Assembly (NCBI GenBank): GCA_900755095.1
Contig: CAAEFE010000129.1
Coordinates: 1 to 42,816 of the forward strand
Length of the DNA stretch: 42,816 bases
Origin: an uncultured Bacteroides sp.
GTDB taxonomy: Bacteria > Bacteroidota > Bacteroidia > Bacteroidales > Bacteroidaceae
Direction of reading: 5' to 3'
Shown: in pieces, positions 1-9,279 of the stretch
Numbering within the stretch: the first letter of the stretch is position 1
Layout: every line of letters begins with the position of its first letter
The notes under the pieces: generated by a model
What the model was told of the DNA's origin: nothing
The model's database searches: none
What the model saw: the letters and a program-made list of their open reading frames with translations, nothing else
Position numbers and translations under genes: made by a program

Positions 1-148
1 GATGCTCCAGAACCTTACCCCCGCCGGAACATTCTTCCTGTTCGCCCTCATGTGCGTGCCGTATATGCTGATTGTCTGGAAACTCGTGCCGGAGACTACA
101 GGGAAGTCGCTGGAAGAGATTGAAAGATATTGGACCCGTTCGGAATAA
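1..148 (+). CDS. MFS sugar-porter transporter, C-terminal fragment (cut by window edge)
   Basis: Codons in frame from base 2 encode the last 48 residues of an inner-membrane sugar transporter, ending at TAA 146-148. A hydrophobic segment (FFLFALMCVPYMLIVW) is followed by VPETTGKSLEEIERYW, the hallmark C-terminal PETKGxSLEEIE motif of the sugar-porter branch of the major facilitator superfamily. The gene starts outside the window. It sits 44 bp before the epimerase, so it is probably the first visible gene of the operon and imports the released (amino) sugar. The same 148 bases recur inverted at the right end of the window with two differences, one synonymous and one in the stop codon. GC is 52% by my count, clearly higher than the AT-rich genes inside. 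The substrate cannot be read from this fragment. Confidence 0.85.
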   Translation, partial: MLQNLTPAGTFFLFALMCVPYMLIVWKLVPETTGKSLEEIERYWTRSE

Positions 149-170
149 ATATAAAACAGACCTTAATAAC
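1..170 (+). repeat. Left arm of terminal inverted repeat
   Basis: Bases 1-148 match the reverse complement of 42669-42816 at 146 of 148 positions. Weaker similarity continues through the shared block GACCTTAATAAC (159-170, matching 42646-42657 inverted). After that the left copy has about 95 extra bases before homology resumes at the epimerase ATG at 280. The repeat covers the 3' end of the transporter gene and must continue outward, because the matching stretch is still coding at the window edge. Confidence 0.9.
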
Positions 171-192
171 AATAAACTAACATCTTATAAAT

Positions 193-1455
193 ATGGATAG
201 TAAGAACAACATTGGTCATTCAGCAGACATCTCTTTCACTGCTGAATTGCCCATACCAATCTATAATGGAAATAATAGTATGGATTTCGAGAAACTGGCA
301 AGTCTGTACAAGGATGAACTTCTGGACAGTGTCCTCCCTTTCTGGCTTGAACACTCCCAAGACCACGAGTATGGTGGTTATTTCACCTGTCTGGACCGTG
401 AAGGAAAAGTGTTCGATACGGATAAGTTCATCTGGCTGCAATGTCGTGAGGTGTGGATGTTCTCCATGCTTTACAATAAAGTGGAAAAACGCAAGGAATG
501 GCTGGATTGTGCCGTTCAAGGTGGTGAATTTCTAAAAAAATACGGACATGATAGTTACTATAACTGGTATTTTTCCCTTGATCGTTCGGGTAGACCATTG
601 GTAGAACCGTATAATATATTCTCGTATACATTCGCCACCATGGCTTTCGGACAGTTGAGCCTTGCAACCGGTAATCAGGAATATGCGGACATTGCCAAGA
701 AAACTTTCGACATAATCCTTTCCAAAGTGGATAATCCGAAAGGGAGATGGAATAAGCTTCATCCGGGTACCCGTAATCTGAAGAACTTTGCCTTGCCAAT
801 GATCCTCTGTAACCTGGCACTGGAGATAGAGCATTTATTGGATGAAACGTATCTGCGGGAAACAATGGATACTTGTATCCATGAAGTGATGGAAGTTTTC
901 TATCGTCCTGAACTCGGAGGTATCATTGTTGAAAACGTGGACATAGACGGTAATTTGGTCGATTGTTTTGAAGGCCGTCAGGTGACCCCGGGACATGCCA
1001 TTGAAGCGATGTGGTTTATCATGGATCTAGGCAAGCGTCTGAATCGTCCGGAATTGATAGAGAAAGCCAAAGAGACTACTCTCACGATGCTTAATTATGG
1101 CTGGGACAAGCAATATGGAGGTATCTACTATTTTATGGATCGTAACGGTTGTCCTCCCCAACAATTGGAGTGGGACCAGAAACTCTGGTGGGTCCATATC
1201 GAAACGCTTATTTCCCTGCTGAAAGGCTATCAATTGACGGGAGACAAAAAATGCTTGGAATGGTTTGAAAAGGTACATGACTACACTTGGGAGCATTTCA
1301 AGGATAAAGAATATCCTGAATGGTATGGCTACTTGAACCGAAGAGGCGAAGTATTGCTACCACTCAAAGGAGGAAAATGGAAAGGATGCTTCCATGTGCC
1401 AAGAGGACTGTATCAGTGCTGGAAAACATTAGAAGATTTGATGAATTATAAATAA
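193..1455 (+). CDS. AGE-family N-acylglucosamine 2-epimerase (renin-binding-protein type)
   Basis: Cytoplasmic (alpha/alpha)6-barrel epimerase that interconverts GlcNAc and ManNAc, or a related sugar; there is no signal peptide. Family marks seen are EYGGYFTCLDREG near the N-terminus, TPGHAIEAMWF with a conserved His, two further YGG repeats, and FHVPRGLYQCW with a second conserved His near the C-terminus. These His residues fit the catalytic pair known from mammalian AGE. It lies between the transporter and susC, so it likely processes the imported sugar. The start is uncertain. The right-hand copy begins at the equivalent of Met30 (ATG at 280), and the first 29 codons here (193-279) have no counterpart there and contain a hairpin. 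About 90% identical to the 41465-42628 protein by eye; one notable change is WLQC here for WLQG there. A cellobiose-type epimerase is less likely. Confidence 0.85.
   Translation: MDSKNNIGHSADISFTAELPIPIYNGNNSMDFEKLASLYKDELLDSVLPFWLEHSQDHEYGGYFTCLDREGKVFDTDKFIWLQCREVWMFSMLYNKVEKRKEWLDCAVQGGEFLKKYGHDSYYNWYFSLDRSGRPLVEPYNIFSYTFATMAFGQLSLATGNQEYADIAKKTFDIILSKVDNPKGRWNKLHPGTRNLKNFALPMILCNLALEIEHLLDETYLRETMDTCIHEVMEVFYRPELGGIIVENVDIDGNLVDCFEGRQVTPGHAIEAMWFIMDLGKRLNRPELIEKAKETTLTMLNYGWDKQYGGIYYFMDRNGCPPQQLEWDQKLWWVHIETLISLLKGYQLTGDKKCLEWFEKVHDYTWEHFKDKEYPEWYGYLNRRGEVLLPLKGGKWKGCFHVPRGLYQCWKTLEDLMNYK
211..260 (+). promoter_or_regulatory. Hairpin before the internal start of the left epimerase
   Basis: ATTCAGCAG (218-226) and CTGCTGAAT (239-247) form a perfect 9-bp stem with a 12-nt loop. 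Outside it, ATTGGT (211-216) and ACCAAT (255-260) can add a second 6-bp stem across an asymmetric internal loop. It lies 20 bases before the ATG at 280, which matches the start of the right-hand epimerase. It may therefore be leader RNA and not coding sequence. Confidence 0.4.
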
Positions 1456-1486
1456 CTATCTTGTTTTATTAACATTAATATTTAAT

Positions 1487-4400
1487 ATGGAGAAACAAAT
1501 CACATGGAGTATAAGGTTTATAGCCTTATTCATCTGTTCGCTTTCTTTCTTAAACGTTCATGCTCAAAAAAACACGAACGTGAAAGGGACAGTGTATGAC
1601 TCAAACAATGAGCCGCTTGTCGGTGCTACTGTTAGTGTAAAAGGGAATTCGTCCAACGGTACTATTACCAATATTGACGGACAGTTTAGCCTAAATGTAC
1701 AGGATTTAAAATCGACTTTAGTAGTTTCCTTTGTCGGGTATCAGACTCAAGAGGTTGCTTTACATGGTCGTTCAGAAATTACTATTAGACTTCAAGAAGA
1801 TGCACAAGCATTGGATGAAGTTGTAGTGGTGGGGTATGGAACTCAAAAAAAGAAATTCTTAATAGGTTCCGTTTCTCAAGTAGGCTCTAAAGAGTTGATG
1901 ATGGCTCCTCAAGCTAACCTTTCTAATATGATGACAGGTAAGTTACCGGGGGTAACGAGTGTTCAACGTTCCGGTCTTCCCGGAAACGACCAGACATCTA
2001 TCAACATCCGTGGTTTAGGTACTTTTTTAGATTCTAGTCCTCTGATATTAGTGGATGGCGTTGAACGTATGTTGAATACTGTGAATCCTAATGATGTAGA
2101 AAACATATCTATTTTGAAAGATGCAGCTACAGCATCCGTTTATGGTTTGGCAGCGGCAAATGGAGTAATCCTGGTAACGACCAAGAAAGGTACTGAAGGT
2201 AAAGTAACTCTTTCGTATGACGGTTCTGTTACTTTCCAGAAAAATACAGCCATGCCTGAAATGCTAAATGGTCCTGACTATATTTATTGGTATAATAAGG
2301 CAAGTGAACTTGATGGTAACGGGCCATATTATGGAGCTGATATTCAGACGAAAGTGGCTAACAACTATGATCCGGAAGGTAAATATGGAAATACAAACTG
2401 GACAAAAGAAGTTTTTAAGGATTATGGCTTCACACATCAACATAATATTTCAGCTTCCGGTGGTAACAAGAATATCCGTTTCTTCACCAGTATAGGCATG
2501 TTGGATCAATCCGGTATCATCGAAAATGTGAATTATGATCGTTACAATGTCCGTTCTAACGTAGAAGGTAATATTACCAAAGATTTAACGTTCGAACTTA
2601 ATATTTCTGGCTTTTATGAAGAAAAGAACTGGCCCGGAATTAGCACAAGCGCACAGGCTGAACAAAATCCCATTCAGCAGGCTGTTTATTCAGCCCCTAT
2701 TATTCCTATTTATTATCAAGGAGAATATACAGCTTGGATTGGTCCTGGTAGTTCCACCACACAGAGTCCACTCGCTACTTTAAGGAATAGCGGATTTCAG
2801 AAAAAACAAAGACATGAGTTTGATGGTACAATGAAAATTAGTTATGCCTTTCCTTGGGTAAAAGGGTTGAAAGCTTCTCTCGGTTTAGTTTATGATACTA
2901 GTTATTCGGAAGATAACGGTTTCTTGGTAGGATACAATGTTAATGCTTATAGTGCAGATTCTAAATCATATAATTTAATGCGTGCCTCTTCTACAAGCGA
3001 GAAAGGTAATTACACTAAATCTGCATCTTCTTTCAGAAGATTTATGGTCCGCCCGAGTGTGGAGTATGCTAATACCTTTGGCAAGCATGCAGTTTCAGCC
3101 CTATTCTTATATGAACAGACACAACTGAAAGGCTCTACAATGACAGGAAAGATGGGCGGCTATAATTTTAATGATCCGGTTGATCTTTCATTAGGTACTG
3201 AATTTATATCCAATCCTACAGGTAGTCATAGCGATAAAGCTACTATTGGTTATGTAGGGCGTTTCAATTATATTTTCGATAAAAGATATCTTGCAGAATT
3301 TGCTTTTCGTGTAGATGGATCCTATAAATTCGCAAAAGATAAAAGATGGGGATTCTTCCCTTCTGTATCTTTAGGATGGGTAATCTCTGAAGAAAACTTC
3401 ATAAAAAACAATTTCTCTTCTATCAACCTGTTAAAGTTGCGTGCTTCTGTCGGTGAATTGGGTAGTGATAATACAGATGCTTTTTTGCATAGAAGCATTT
3501 TTAAGGTAGAGAAGAATGCGTATATATTCGGAGGAGTTCCTTATGCAGGATTAGGTGCATCCAACTCTATTACTTCCAGCTTAACCTGGTCTACTACCCG
3601 CAGTTACAATATTGGTGCTGACCTGACAATGTGGAATGGATTATTGGGAGTAGAATTCGATTTATTTTATAAGCTGACAAAAGATATACAAGAAAGCCGG
3701 AGTGGCGGTTTCCCTCCTTCATTAGGAGGAAATTATGCTCAAAAAGGAAATACGGGTAAGATCGACAATCGCGGTTTTGAATTGGTATTGAAGCACCAAA
3801 ACCACGTTAATGATTTTTATTATAGTATAACCGGTAGTGTAGCGTGGGCTAGAAATAAAGTTCTGTCGCGGATTGAAAGTGAAAGTACTCCTTGGTACCG
3901 GACAAACATAGGTGAACCTTTAGGACAAATTTATGGCTATAAAGCTATAGGCTTATATCAAACACAAGAGCAATTGGATAACCGTCCTTTTGTTGGTAAT
4001 GGAGTTCAACGTTTAGGAGATATCATGTATGAGGATATCAATGGAGATGGTAAAATTACGCAGGATGGGGATAAAGTTAAAATCGGCCACAGCACTTTAC
4101 CAGAGTTAAACTACTCTCTGTCTATGGACTTCAACTGGAAAGGGTTCAATTTGAGTGCATTATGGCAAGGAGCTGCTATTGTTAGTTATACGTTGAATGG
4201 TACTTATAATCATGGTTCAATGGACAATACGGTCTATACACGACCATTCTACTCGGGAGGAAATGCTCCTTATTATCTGGTAGAAGATTCATGGACACCG
4301 GAAAATACGAGTGCCCGTTATCCCAGATTAAGTGCCATTCATAATGGAAATAATGCATATACCTCTTCCTGGTGGTTGGTAAATGGTAATTTCTTGCGTT

Positions 4401-4609
4401 TGAAGAATTTACAGTTTGGTTATACAATTCCTAAAAAAATACTTGCGAAAGCCAATATTGGACTATCTAACGTTCGTGTATATGTAGCAGGCACCAATCT
4501 GTTTACTTTCACAGAATTCAAATATTGCGACCCTGAAATGGCTATTATAAATAATGGTTATTATCCCCAACAAAAGAATTATAGTGTTGGATTAAATATC
4601 ACATTCTAA
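1487..4609 (+). CDS. SusC-like TonB-dependent outer-membrane transporter
   Basis: A 1040-residue outer-membrane porin that imports oligosaccharides with its SusD partner. A signal peptide ending near NVHAQ is followed by a carboxypeptidase-regulatory-like domain (VKGTVYDSNNEPLVGATVSVKG, about 33-110). Next come the DEVVVVGYGTQKK segment, the plug with PGVTSV and VLVDG-like motifs (ILVDGVERM, about 187-195) and NPNDVENISILKDAATASVYG, then a long beta-barrel ending in the terminal aromatic (GLNITF). There is no N-terminal STN domain, so it is not expected to signal to an anti-sigma factor itself. It sits 31 bp after the epimerase and 14 bp before susD. Its substrate specificity is probably different from that of the right-hand SusC, since the two are only moderately alike. 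Confidence 0.97.
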   Translation: MEKQITWSIRFIALFICSLSFLNVHAQKNTNVKGTVYDSNNEPLVGATVSVKGNSSNGTITNIDGQFSLNVQDLKSTLVVSFVGYQTQEVALHGRSEITIRLQEDAQALDEVVVVGYGTQKKKFLIGSVSQVGSKELMMAPQANLSNMMTGKLPGVTSVQRSGLPGNDQTSINIRGLGTFLDSSPLILVDGVERMLNTVNPNDVENISILKDAATASVYGLAAANGVILVTTKKGTEGKVTLSYDGSVTFQKNTAMPEMLNGPDYIYWYNKASELDGNGPYYGADIQTKVANNYDPEGKYGNTNWTKEVFKDYGFTHQHNISASGGNKNIRFFTSIGMLDQSGIIENVNYDRYNVRSNVEGNITKDLTFELNISGFYEEKNWPGISTSAQAEQNPIQQAVYSAPIIPIYYQGEYTAWIGPGSSTTQSPLATLRNSGFQKKQRHEFDGTMKISYAFPWVKGLKASLGLVYDTSYSEDNGFLVGYNVNAYSADSKSYNLMRASSTSEKGNYTKSASSFRRFMVRPSVEYANTFGKHAVSALFLYEQTQLKGSTMTGKMGGYNFNDPVDLSLGTEFISNPTGSHSDKATIGYVGRFNYIFDKRYLAEFAFRVDGSYKFAKDKRWGFFPSVSLGWVISEENFIKNNFSSINLLKLRASVGELGSDNTDAFLHRSIFKVEKNAYIFGGVPYAGLGASNSITSSLTWSTTRSYNIGADLTMWNGLLGVEFDLFYKLTKDIQESRSGGFPPSLGGNYAQKGNTGKIDNRGFELVLKHQNHVNDFYYSITGSVAWARNKVLSRIESESTPWYRTNIGEPLGQIYGYKAIGLYQTQEQLDNRPFVGNGVQRLGDIMYEDINGDGKITQDGDKVKIGHSTLPELNYSLSMDFNWKGFNLSALWQGAAIVSYTLNGTYNHGSMDNTVYTRPFYSGGNAPYYLVEDSWTPENTSARYPRLSAIHNGNNAYTSSWWLVNGNFLRLKNLQFGYTIPKKILAKANIGLSNVRVYVAGTNLFTFTEFKYCDPEMAIINNGYYPQQKNYSVGLNITF

Positions 4610-4623
4610 TTAAATCAATAATT

Positions 4624-6264
4624 ATGAAAATAAAAAGATTATATCTATTAGGGATAGGGCTGATGTTTACGTCACAGTTTCTAACCTCATGCCATGATTT
4701 GTTGGAGAAAGATCCCACAGACTCATATTCAGAAACAGTAGCCTGGAGCTCGGAATCTTCTTTAGATATGTATGTGACTTACTTATATAAGCCTCTCAAT
4801 GGCTTATCCAACTTTTCTTCTTTATCCTTAACCGATGGATATACAGATTTAGTTAAGTATGGAAATGGAGTTCCACAAACATGGAGTGCTCATAACAAGA
4901 TTCTGTTGCAGCAAAACACAATAACATCAGATAATAATCCGATGTCATCGTGGGGACTTTATACTGACATATTTAGAGAAAATGTATTTTTGCGTGATGC
5001 CGGTATCTATGGAAGTAAGTTTAATGAAGATTTTCTCAATACTCGTATTGCTGAAATTCGTTTTATTCGCGCTGTGAATTATGCACGTATGATTAGAATT
5101 TTCGGAGGAGTTATTCTTCGTGACGAAACAAATGGAGTTGATTCAGAAGGGGAAAAAGCAAAAGCAAGAGCAACTGAAGCCGAATCATGGGATTTTGTTC
5201 TGAAGGACCTGGAATTCGCAGCCAAACACCTTCCGAAAGAATGGGACAGCAAATGGGATGGGCGTTTGACTAAAGGAGCAGCGTATGCCTATATGTGTCG
5301 TACAGCACTCTTTGCAAAACGTTGGGATATTGCTATTACCGCTGCTGATGAGATTAAAAAGCTCAATAAGTATGACTTAATGGATGAATATAAAGATGTA
5401 TTTAAAGTGGCAGGTAATAAAGAAATTATTTTCTCCATAGCATACAAAATTCCGGATATGCCCCATTATTTCGATCGCTATTTTGCTCCTGACGGTAAAC
5501 AAGGAATAAGAAGAGCTGTCCCGACAAGTGAACTGGTTGATTCTTATGATATGGCTGACGGAACTCCTTTCTCGTGGAGCGGCTCCATGGCCAAAGATCC
5601 TTATGTAGGTCGTGAACCTCGTTTCTATGCATCCATTATATATAATGGGGCTACTTGGAAAGAAAAGACTATTTATACCTATGTAGACGCTGAAAACGGT
5701 TTTGCTGCTTACAGAGATAATATGAATCCGGGAGAAAAACAAACTGTTACCGGATATTTCATCAGAAAATATCTACAAGAAAACAATACCGAATTTGATG
5801 ATAAGGGAAGCGATCAGTTTTGGATTGAAATGCGTTATGCGGAGGTTTTGTTAAATCTGGCTGAAGCTCTGGCAGAACAGGATTATGCTAAAAATCAGGA
5901 TGATGCCTTGGAAGCTCTCAATGAAGTAAGAAGACGTGTTGACCTACCGGAACGTACAACACAGGAAGCACCGGATAAAGACTCATTTATGAAACTATTA
6001 CGTAAGGAGCGTATTTGTGAATTGGCCTTTGAAGGATTCCGTTATTGGGATTTACGCAGATGGCGTTTGGCTGGCGAAGTTATTGATGGAAAACAGGCAC
6101 ATGGAACAAAAATAACCAAAAAAGATGATAATTCTTATACTTATGAACAAGTGTCATGTGACGACAATATAAACCGCTTCTTTCCAGAACGCTATTACTT
6201 GCTACCTATTCCTGTAGATGAATTACAGAATAATCCGTTATGTGAGAATAATGCTCCTTGGTAA
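4624..6264 (+). CDS. SusD/RagB-family glycan-binding lipoprotein
   Basis: Surface lipoprotein lid of the SusC transporter, 546 residues. Lipobox LTSCHD (Cys 23) follows a hydrophobic signal. The N-terminus has the DPTDSYSET motif of the family. TPR-like helices follow (FIRAVNYARM, LTKGAAYAYMCRTAL). The C-terminal part has YAEVLLNLAEALAEQ, ALNEVRRRVDLP and the diagnostic KERICELAFEGFRYWDLRRW. It ends with a FPERYYLLPIPVDELQNNP tail typical of SusD. It is separated by 14 bp from susC and 21 bp from the next gene, so it is co-transcribed. Confidence 0.97.
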   Translation: MKIKRLYLLGIGLMFTSQFLTSCHDLLEKDPTDSYSETVAWSSESSLDMYVTYLYKPLNGLSNFSSLSLTDGYTDLVKYGNGVPQTWSAHNKILLQQNTITSDNNPMSSWGLYTDIFRENVFLRDAGIYGSKFNEDFLNTRIAEIRFIRAVNYARMIRIFGGVILRDETNGVDSEGEKAKARATEAESWDFVLKDLEFAAKHLPKEWDSKWDGRLTKGAAYAYMCRTALFAKRWDIAITAADEIKKLNKYDLMDEYKDVFKVAGNKEIIFSIAYKIPDMPHYFDRYFAPDGKQGIRRAVPTSELVDSYDMADGTPFSWSGSMAKDPYVGREPRFYASIIYNGATWKEKTIYTYVDAENGFAAYRDNMNPGEKQTVTGYFIRKYLQENNTEFDDKGSDQFWIEMRYAEVLLNLAEALAEQDYAKNQDDALEALNEVRRRVDLPERTTQEAPDKDSFMKLLRKERICELAFEGFRYWDLRRWRLAGEVIDGKQAHGTKITKKDDNSYTYEQVSCDDNINRFFPERYYLLPIPVDELQNNPLCENNAPW

Positions 6265-6285
6265 TATTAAAAGATTATTATAGTT

Positions 6286-6663
6286 ATGAAAAATTTCAAA
6301 GTAATTACATACATCATATTAATGATAGCATTTAGCTTTTCCTTTTCTTCTTGTGAAAAGCATGATGATATCCATTATCATTCTGATTGTGATATCATAT
6401 CCATTATGGTTCGTGCTAATTCTCCGGAAGATGGTACTACTTATGATGGGGTTATATCAGAGAATGGAAATATAACTTTCGAACTTCCGGCAAAAGTGAA
6501 ATTGAGCGAATTATATGTAACAGCCAATTTGCCTGTAGCAGCATTTGCTTATCCTTCATTGACTGGTGCTAAAGATTTATCTACTCCATTTAAACTAACT
6601 ATTGTAGCAGGTGATGGAACGCAAAAGGAGTATACTCTGACTGCTAAACACCCAAATAACTAA
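6286..6663 (+). CDS. Small DUF5018-like lipoprotein (single Ig-like domain)
   Basis: A 125-residue lipoprotein with lipobox FSSCEKHDD; the acidic stretch after Cys suggests export to the cell surface. The rest looks like one Ig/beta-sandwich repeat: IISIMVRANSPEDGTTYDG near the start and FKLTIVAGDGTQKEYTLTAK at the end, the latter a signature of DUF5018-type repeats found in PUL surface proteins. It sits directly after susD, the place of SusE-type surface glycan-binding proteins. The right PUL has no separate copy; its DUF5018 protein has two such domains in one chain. A role as an assembly partner of the next protein is inferred. Confidence 0.65.
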   Translation: MKNFKVITYIILMIAFSFSFSSCEKHDDIHYHSDCDIISIMVRANSPEDGTTYDGVISENGNITFELPAKVKLSELYVTANLPVAAFAYPSLTGAKDLSTPFKLTIVAGDGTQKEYTLTAKHPNN

Positions 6664-6676
6664 AAAAGTAGATGTT

Positions 6677-7975
6677 ATGAAAATAAAATATCATAATTGG
6701 CTTCAAGTTGCTGTCATGGCAACAATGGTTGCATTTTCCGCATGCTCGGATGATCCAACATTATACTCTGATACCGATATAACCGGATTCAAAGTTAGAT
6801 TGGGCGAGGGTAATTATAAACAGGGTACCATTAAGGATGGTAACATCATTGAATTTAAGATTACTCCGGACTTGGATTTGAGCAAACTCAATGGAGTTAC
6901 TTGTTCTTTCTTTATCTCTCCATATGCAACAGTTACACCTACCCCCGATGTACCTCAAGATTTTTCAAAAGATGTACATTACACAGTGAAGGCGCAAGAT
7001 GGCACAACCACTGACTGGACCGTAAAATGGACTTATGGCGGAAAAGTAAATGATGGAGAAGGTTTTGAATATTTCTTCAAAAAATGGGAAATTAGTCTAC
7101 CTACTCCATCCAATAAAGACAAAGATGGTTTCGGTGCAGTGTTTGGTAATTATATAATAGACACCCAATTTAATTTCTATGATAAATATACAGGGCAGAA
7201 AGTAGATAAGACTTTAAATGTGACAGGAATAGACGCTTCTTTGTGCCAGTTAGTCAATGATGACGCTGGTAATTTGATCGGTGTAGTAAAAAACGTAGGA
7301 TTATACAGATGGACTACTGTTGAGGGAGCTCCACAAAAGGTTGCTAATGTAACTCCCGGAGCAAATAAAGTTTCTGCAATCGGTGATATTGACAAAGTGG
7401 GATATGTTTATGATTCTAAACCTGATGGTGTAGGTACACATGCAGTTTACAAATTTGAGAATGGTACATATACAGGCACTTCAACCTTGGTTACCGGTCG
7501 TCCCAGTAATGATAGTAACTGGCGACAGATTGTGGCTGTACTCGGAGTGTCAGATAACCCGCCATTTTATGTTATAGACGCAGTGAATACCGGAGGTGTA
7601 ATGGGACCGGAAATCGGTTATAAAGCAAATACGGCAGGGGCATTTAACAGCATCACAGGTCCATATATAGACATGTGGAATAAGAAAGGATACGCTGGCT
7701 GGGGAAATCATGTACTTATTTCCGGTAGAGGTATTCCATTCAATGGCAGATGGTACGGAGCAACCATAACTTGCGGTTGGGGCTGGGTTGGACTACACCT
7801 GCTAGACCCGTCTAGTAATCATTCATTACCTATCACAGAAACACTCGAGCCATGGACTACCAACTCTTGTATCTGGACTACTTGTTCACCAAGTGATGAC
7901 GGAGAATCATTATATCTCTATTACGGTTATGGTGTAGGTATTCGTTGTTATGAACTTACAAAATACGAGAAATAG
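6677..7975 (+). CDS. DUF5018-like surface glycan-binding lipoprotein
   Basis: A 432-residue lipoprotein (lipobox AFSACSDDP). The S-D-D after Cys fits the Bacteroides lipoprotein export signal for surface display. Residues about 30-120 form an Ig-like repeat with the VHYTVKAQDGTTTDWTV signature. The rest (about 125-432) is rich in short beta strands with repeated Gly-Asn/Trp turns (FGAVFGNYIID, NLIGVVKNVGLYRW, GKVSAIGDID-like), resembling the propeller-like half of DUF5018 proteins. It follows susCD and the small lipoprotein within 13 bp. Its role is likely capture of the glycan at the surface, as a SusE/F-position protein. No catalytic motif is visible. Confidence 0.65.
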   Translation: MKIKYHNWLQVAVMATMVAFSACSDDPTLYSDTDITGFKVRLGEGNYKQGTIKDGNIIEFKITPDLDLSKLNGVTCSFFISPYATVTPTPDVPQDFSKDVHYTVKAQDGTTTDWTVKWTYGGKVNDGEGFEYFFKKWEISLPTPSNKDKDGFGAVFGNYIIDTQFNFYDKYTGQKVDKTLNVTGIDASLCQLVNDDAGNLIGVVKNVGLYRWTTVEGAPQKVANVTPGANKVSAIGDIDKVGYVYDSKPDGVGTHAVYKFENGTYTGTSTLVTGRPSNDSNWRQIVAVLGVSDNPPFYVIDAVNTGGVMGPEIGYKANTAGAFNSITGPYIDMWNKKGYAGWGNHVLISGRGIPFNGRWYGATITCGWGWVGLHLLDPSSNHSLPITETLEPWTTNSCIWTTCSPSDDGESLYLYYGYGVGIRCYELTKYEK

Positions 7976-8004
7976 GTATACTCCTAATTATATAGAATTG
8001 AAAT

Positions 8005-9249
8005 ATGTTGAATAAAAGCATTATATCGTTTTTTCTATTGTTATTTGCTACCTGTTCCTTTGCCGGGAACAGGGGCAAAGAACAACCTAAATACCTTTGG
8101 TTTGATGCAGAAGCTAATTTTGAACGCTTTGCCTCTAAAGATTCTATTTCTTACTATTTGGAAAAAGCCAAGTCAGTAGGATTCAATCAAGTAGTAGTAG
8201 ACGTCAAACCTATATACGGGGAAGTACTGTATAAAAGTAAAATTCTACCTCCACTTACAACAGTAAATGGCAAAGTAATTCATCGTGATTGGGATTACCT
8301 GCAGTATTTTATCAATGAAGCTCGTCGGTTAGGATTAAAAGTCACTGTTTCTACTGCAATGTTTCCGTCCGGACATCCCGCTACCAACGAAGGTTTGGTC
8401 TATGAGGAGTCACGTTGGGATGGGAAAACATGCTTGGAATATACACCTGACGGAAAGATGCTTGACATCAGAGAGGACAAGAAAAAAGTAGGAGCTTTTT
8501 TAAATCCGGTTCGTAAAGATGTCCGCAAATTTGCTTTAAGTATTGTTCGTGAAATAGTGAAAAACTATGATGTTGATGCTTATGCATTAGATTATTGCCG
8601 ATATCCGGGAGATGATAGTGACTTCTCTGCTGATAGTCATAAAGCTTTTGAACACTACTTAGGAAAAAAAGTCCGGAACTTTCCAGATAATATTTTTACA
8701 TGGAATGCCGATGGAACGAAAAATCCTGGTGTTTATTATAAAGAATGGTGGGCATTCCGGGCTAATGTTATCACAAGTTTTGTGAAAGAAGTGCGTAAGG
8801 AGATTCATTCTATCAATAATAAAGTAGAACTGGAGTATTGGGCTGCTTCCTGGATTCATGGTATTTATGGACAAGGCCAGAATTGGGCCAGTCCAAAATC
8901 TGATTTCTCATTAAATTATCCGTGGGGATCGAAAGCCTACAATGAATCAGGATTTGCACCTTATCTGGATACTTTCTTATGTGGAACGTATTTAGAACGT
9001 ATCTATGGCATGGATGATCCGGAATCGATAGAGTATGGTATTGCCCGTGCACGGAGATTAGTTGGTAATGATTGCAAAGTATTCGGAACGATATATGCTT
9101 TAAATCATAAAACCAATATAGCCGATGCAGTAAGTCTTTGTCTTGAAAAATCGGAAGGCTTGATGATATTCGACATAGTACAGGTTATTGAAATGAATCT
9201 GTGGGATGATATCCAAAAAGGTATTGAACGTGCGGAAGCACAGAGGTAA
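8005..9249 (+). CDS. GHL10/DUF187-like TIM-barrel putative glycoside hydrolase (copy 1)
   Basis: 414 residues with an apparent Sec signal peptide (cut near CSFA-GN), so likely periplasmic. The barrel starts with LWFDAEANFERF (31-42) and VVVDVKPIYGEVLY, strands typical of the family-10-like (GHL10, formerly DUF187) hydrolases. A probable active-site strand is ALDYCRYPGDDSDFS (about 194-208, Asp196). A further conserved strand is LEYWAASWIHGIYGQGQNWA. The specificity of this subfamily is unknown to me. It is closely related to the 10390-11688 protein (same DYCRYPGD and QGQNWAS signatures) and more distantly to the two right-hand copies. It lies between the surface-binding protein and the phosphodiester glycosidase. 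Confidence 0.7.
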   Translation: MLNKSIISFFLLLFATCSFAGNRGKEQPKYLWFDAEANFERFASKDSISYYLEKAKSVGFNQVVVDVKPIYGEVLYKSKILPPLTTVNGKVIHRDWDYLQYFINEARRLGLKVTVSTAMFPSGHPATNEGLVYEESRWDGKTCLEYTPDGKMLDIREDKKKVGAFLNPVRKDVRKFALSIVREIVKNYDVDAYALDYCRYPGDDSDFSADSHKAFEHYLGKKVRNFPDNIFTWNADGTKNPGVYYKEWWAFRANVITSFVKEVRKEIHSINNKVELEYWAASWIHGIYGQGQNWASPKSDFSLNYPWGSKAYNESGFAPYLDTFLCGTYLERIYGMDDPESIEYGIARARRLVGNDCKVFGTIYALNHKTNIADAVSLCLEKSEGLMIFDIVQVIEMNLWDDIQKGIERAEAQR

Positions 9250-9279
9250 TAAGAAATAAATATTTACGATTAAATCGAT

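Noticed and set aside
428..865. 145-codon open frame antisense to the left epimerase
   Set aside because: It lies wholly within a strongly conserved gene on the other strand, and a similar antisense frame appears over the right copy because the sequence is homologous. No signal or domain.
193..1455. Classical sialic acid (nan) operon
   Set aside because: An AGE epimerase, an MFS transporter and a SASA domain recall nan loci, but no sialidase or N-acetylneuraminate lyase is visible in the window. The other enzymes point to alpha-GlcNAc and phosphodiester glycans.
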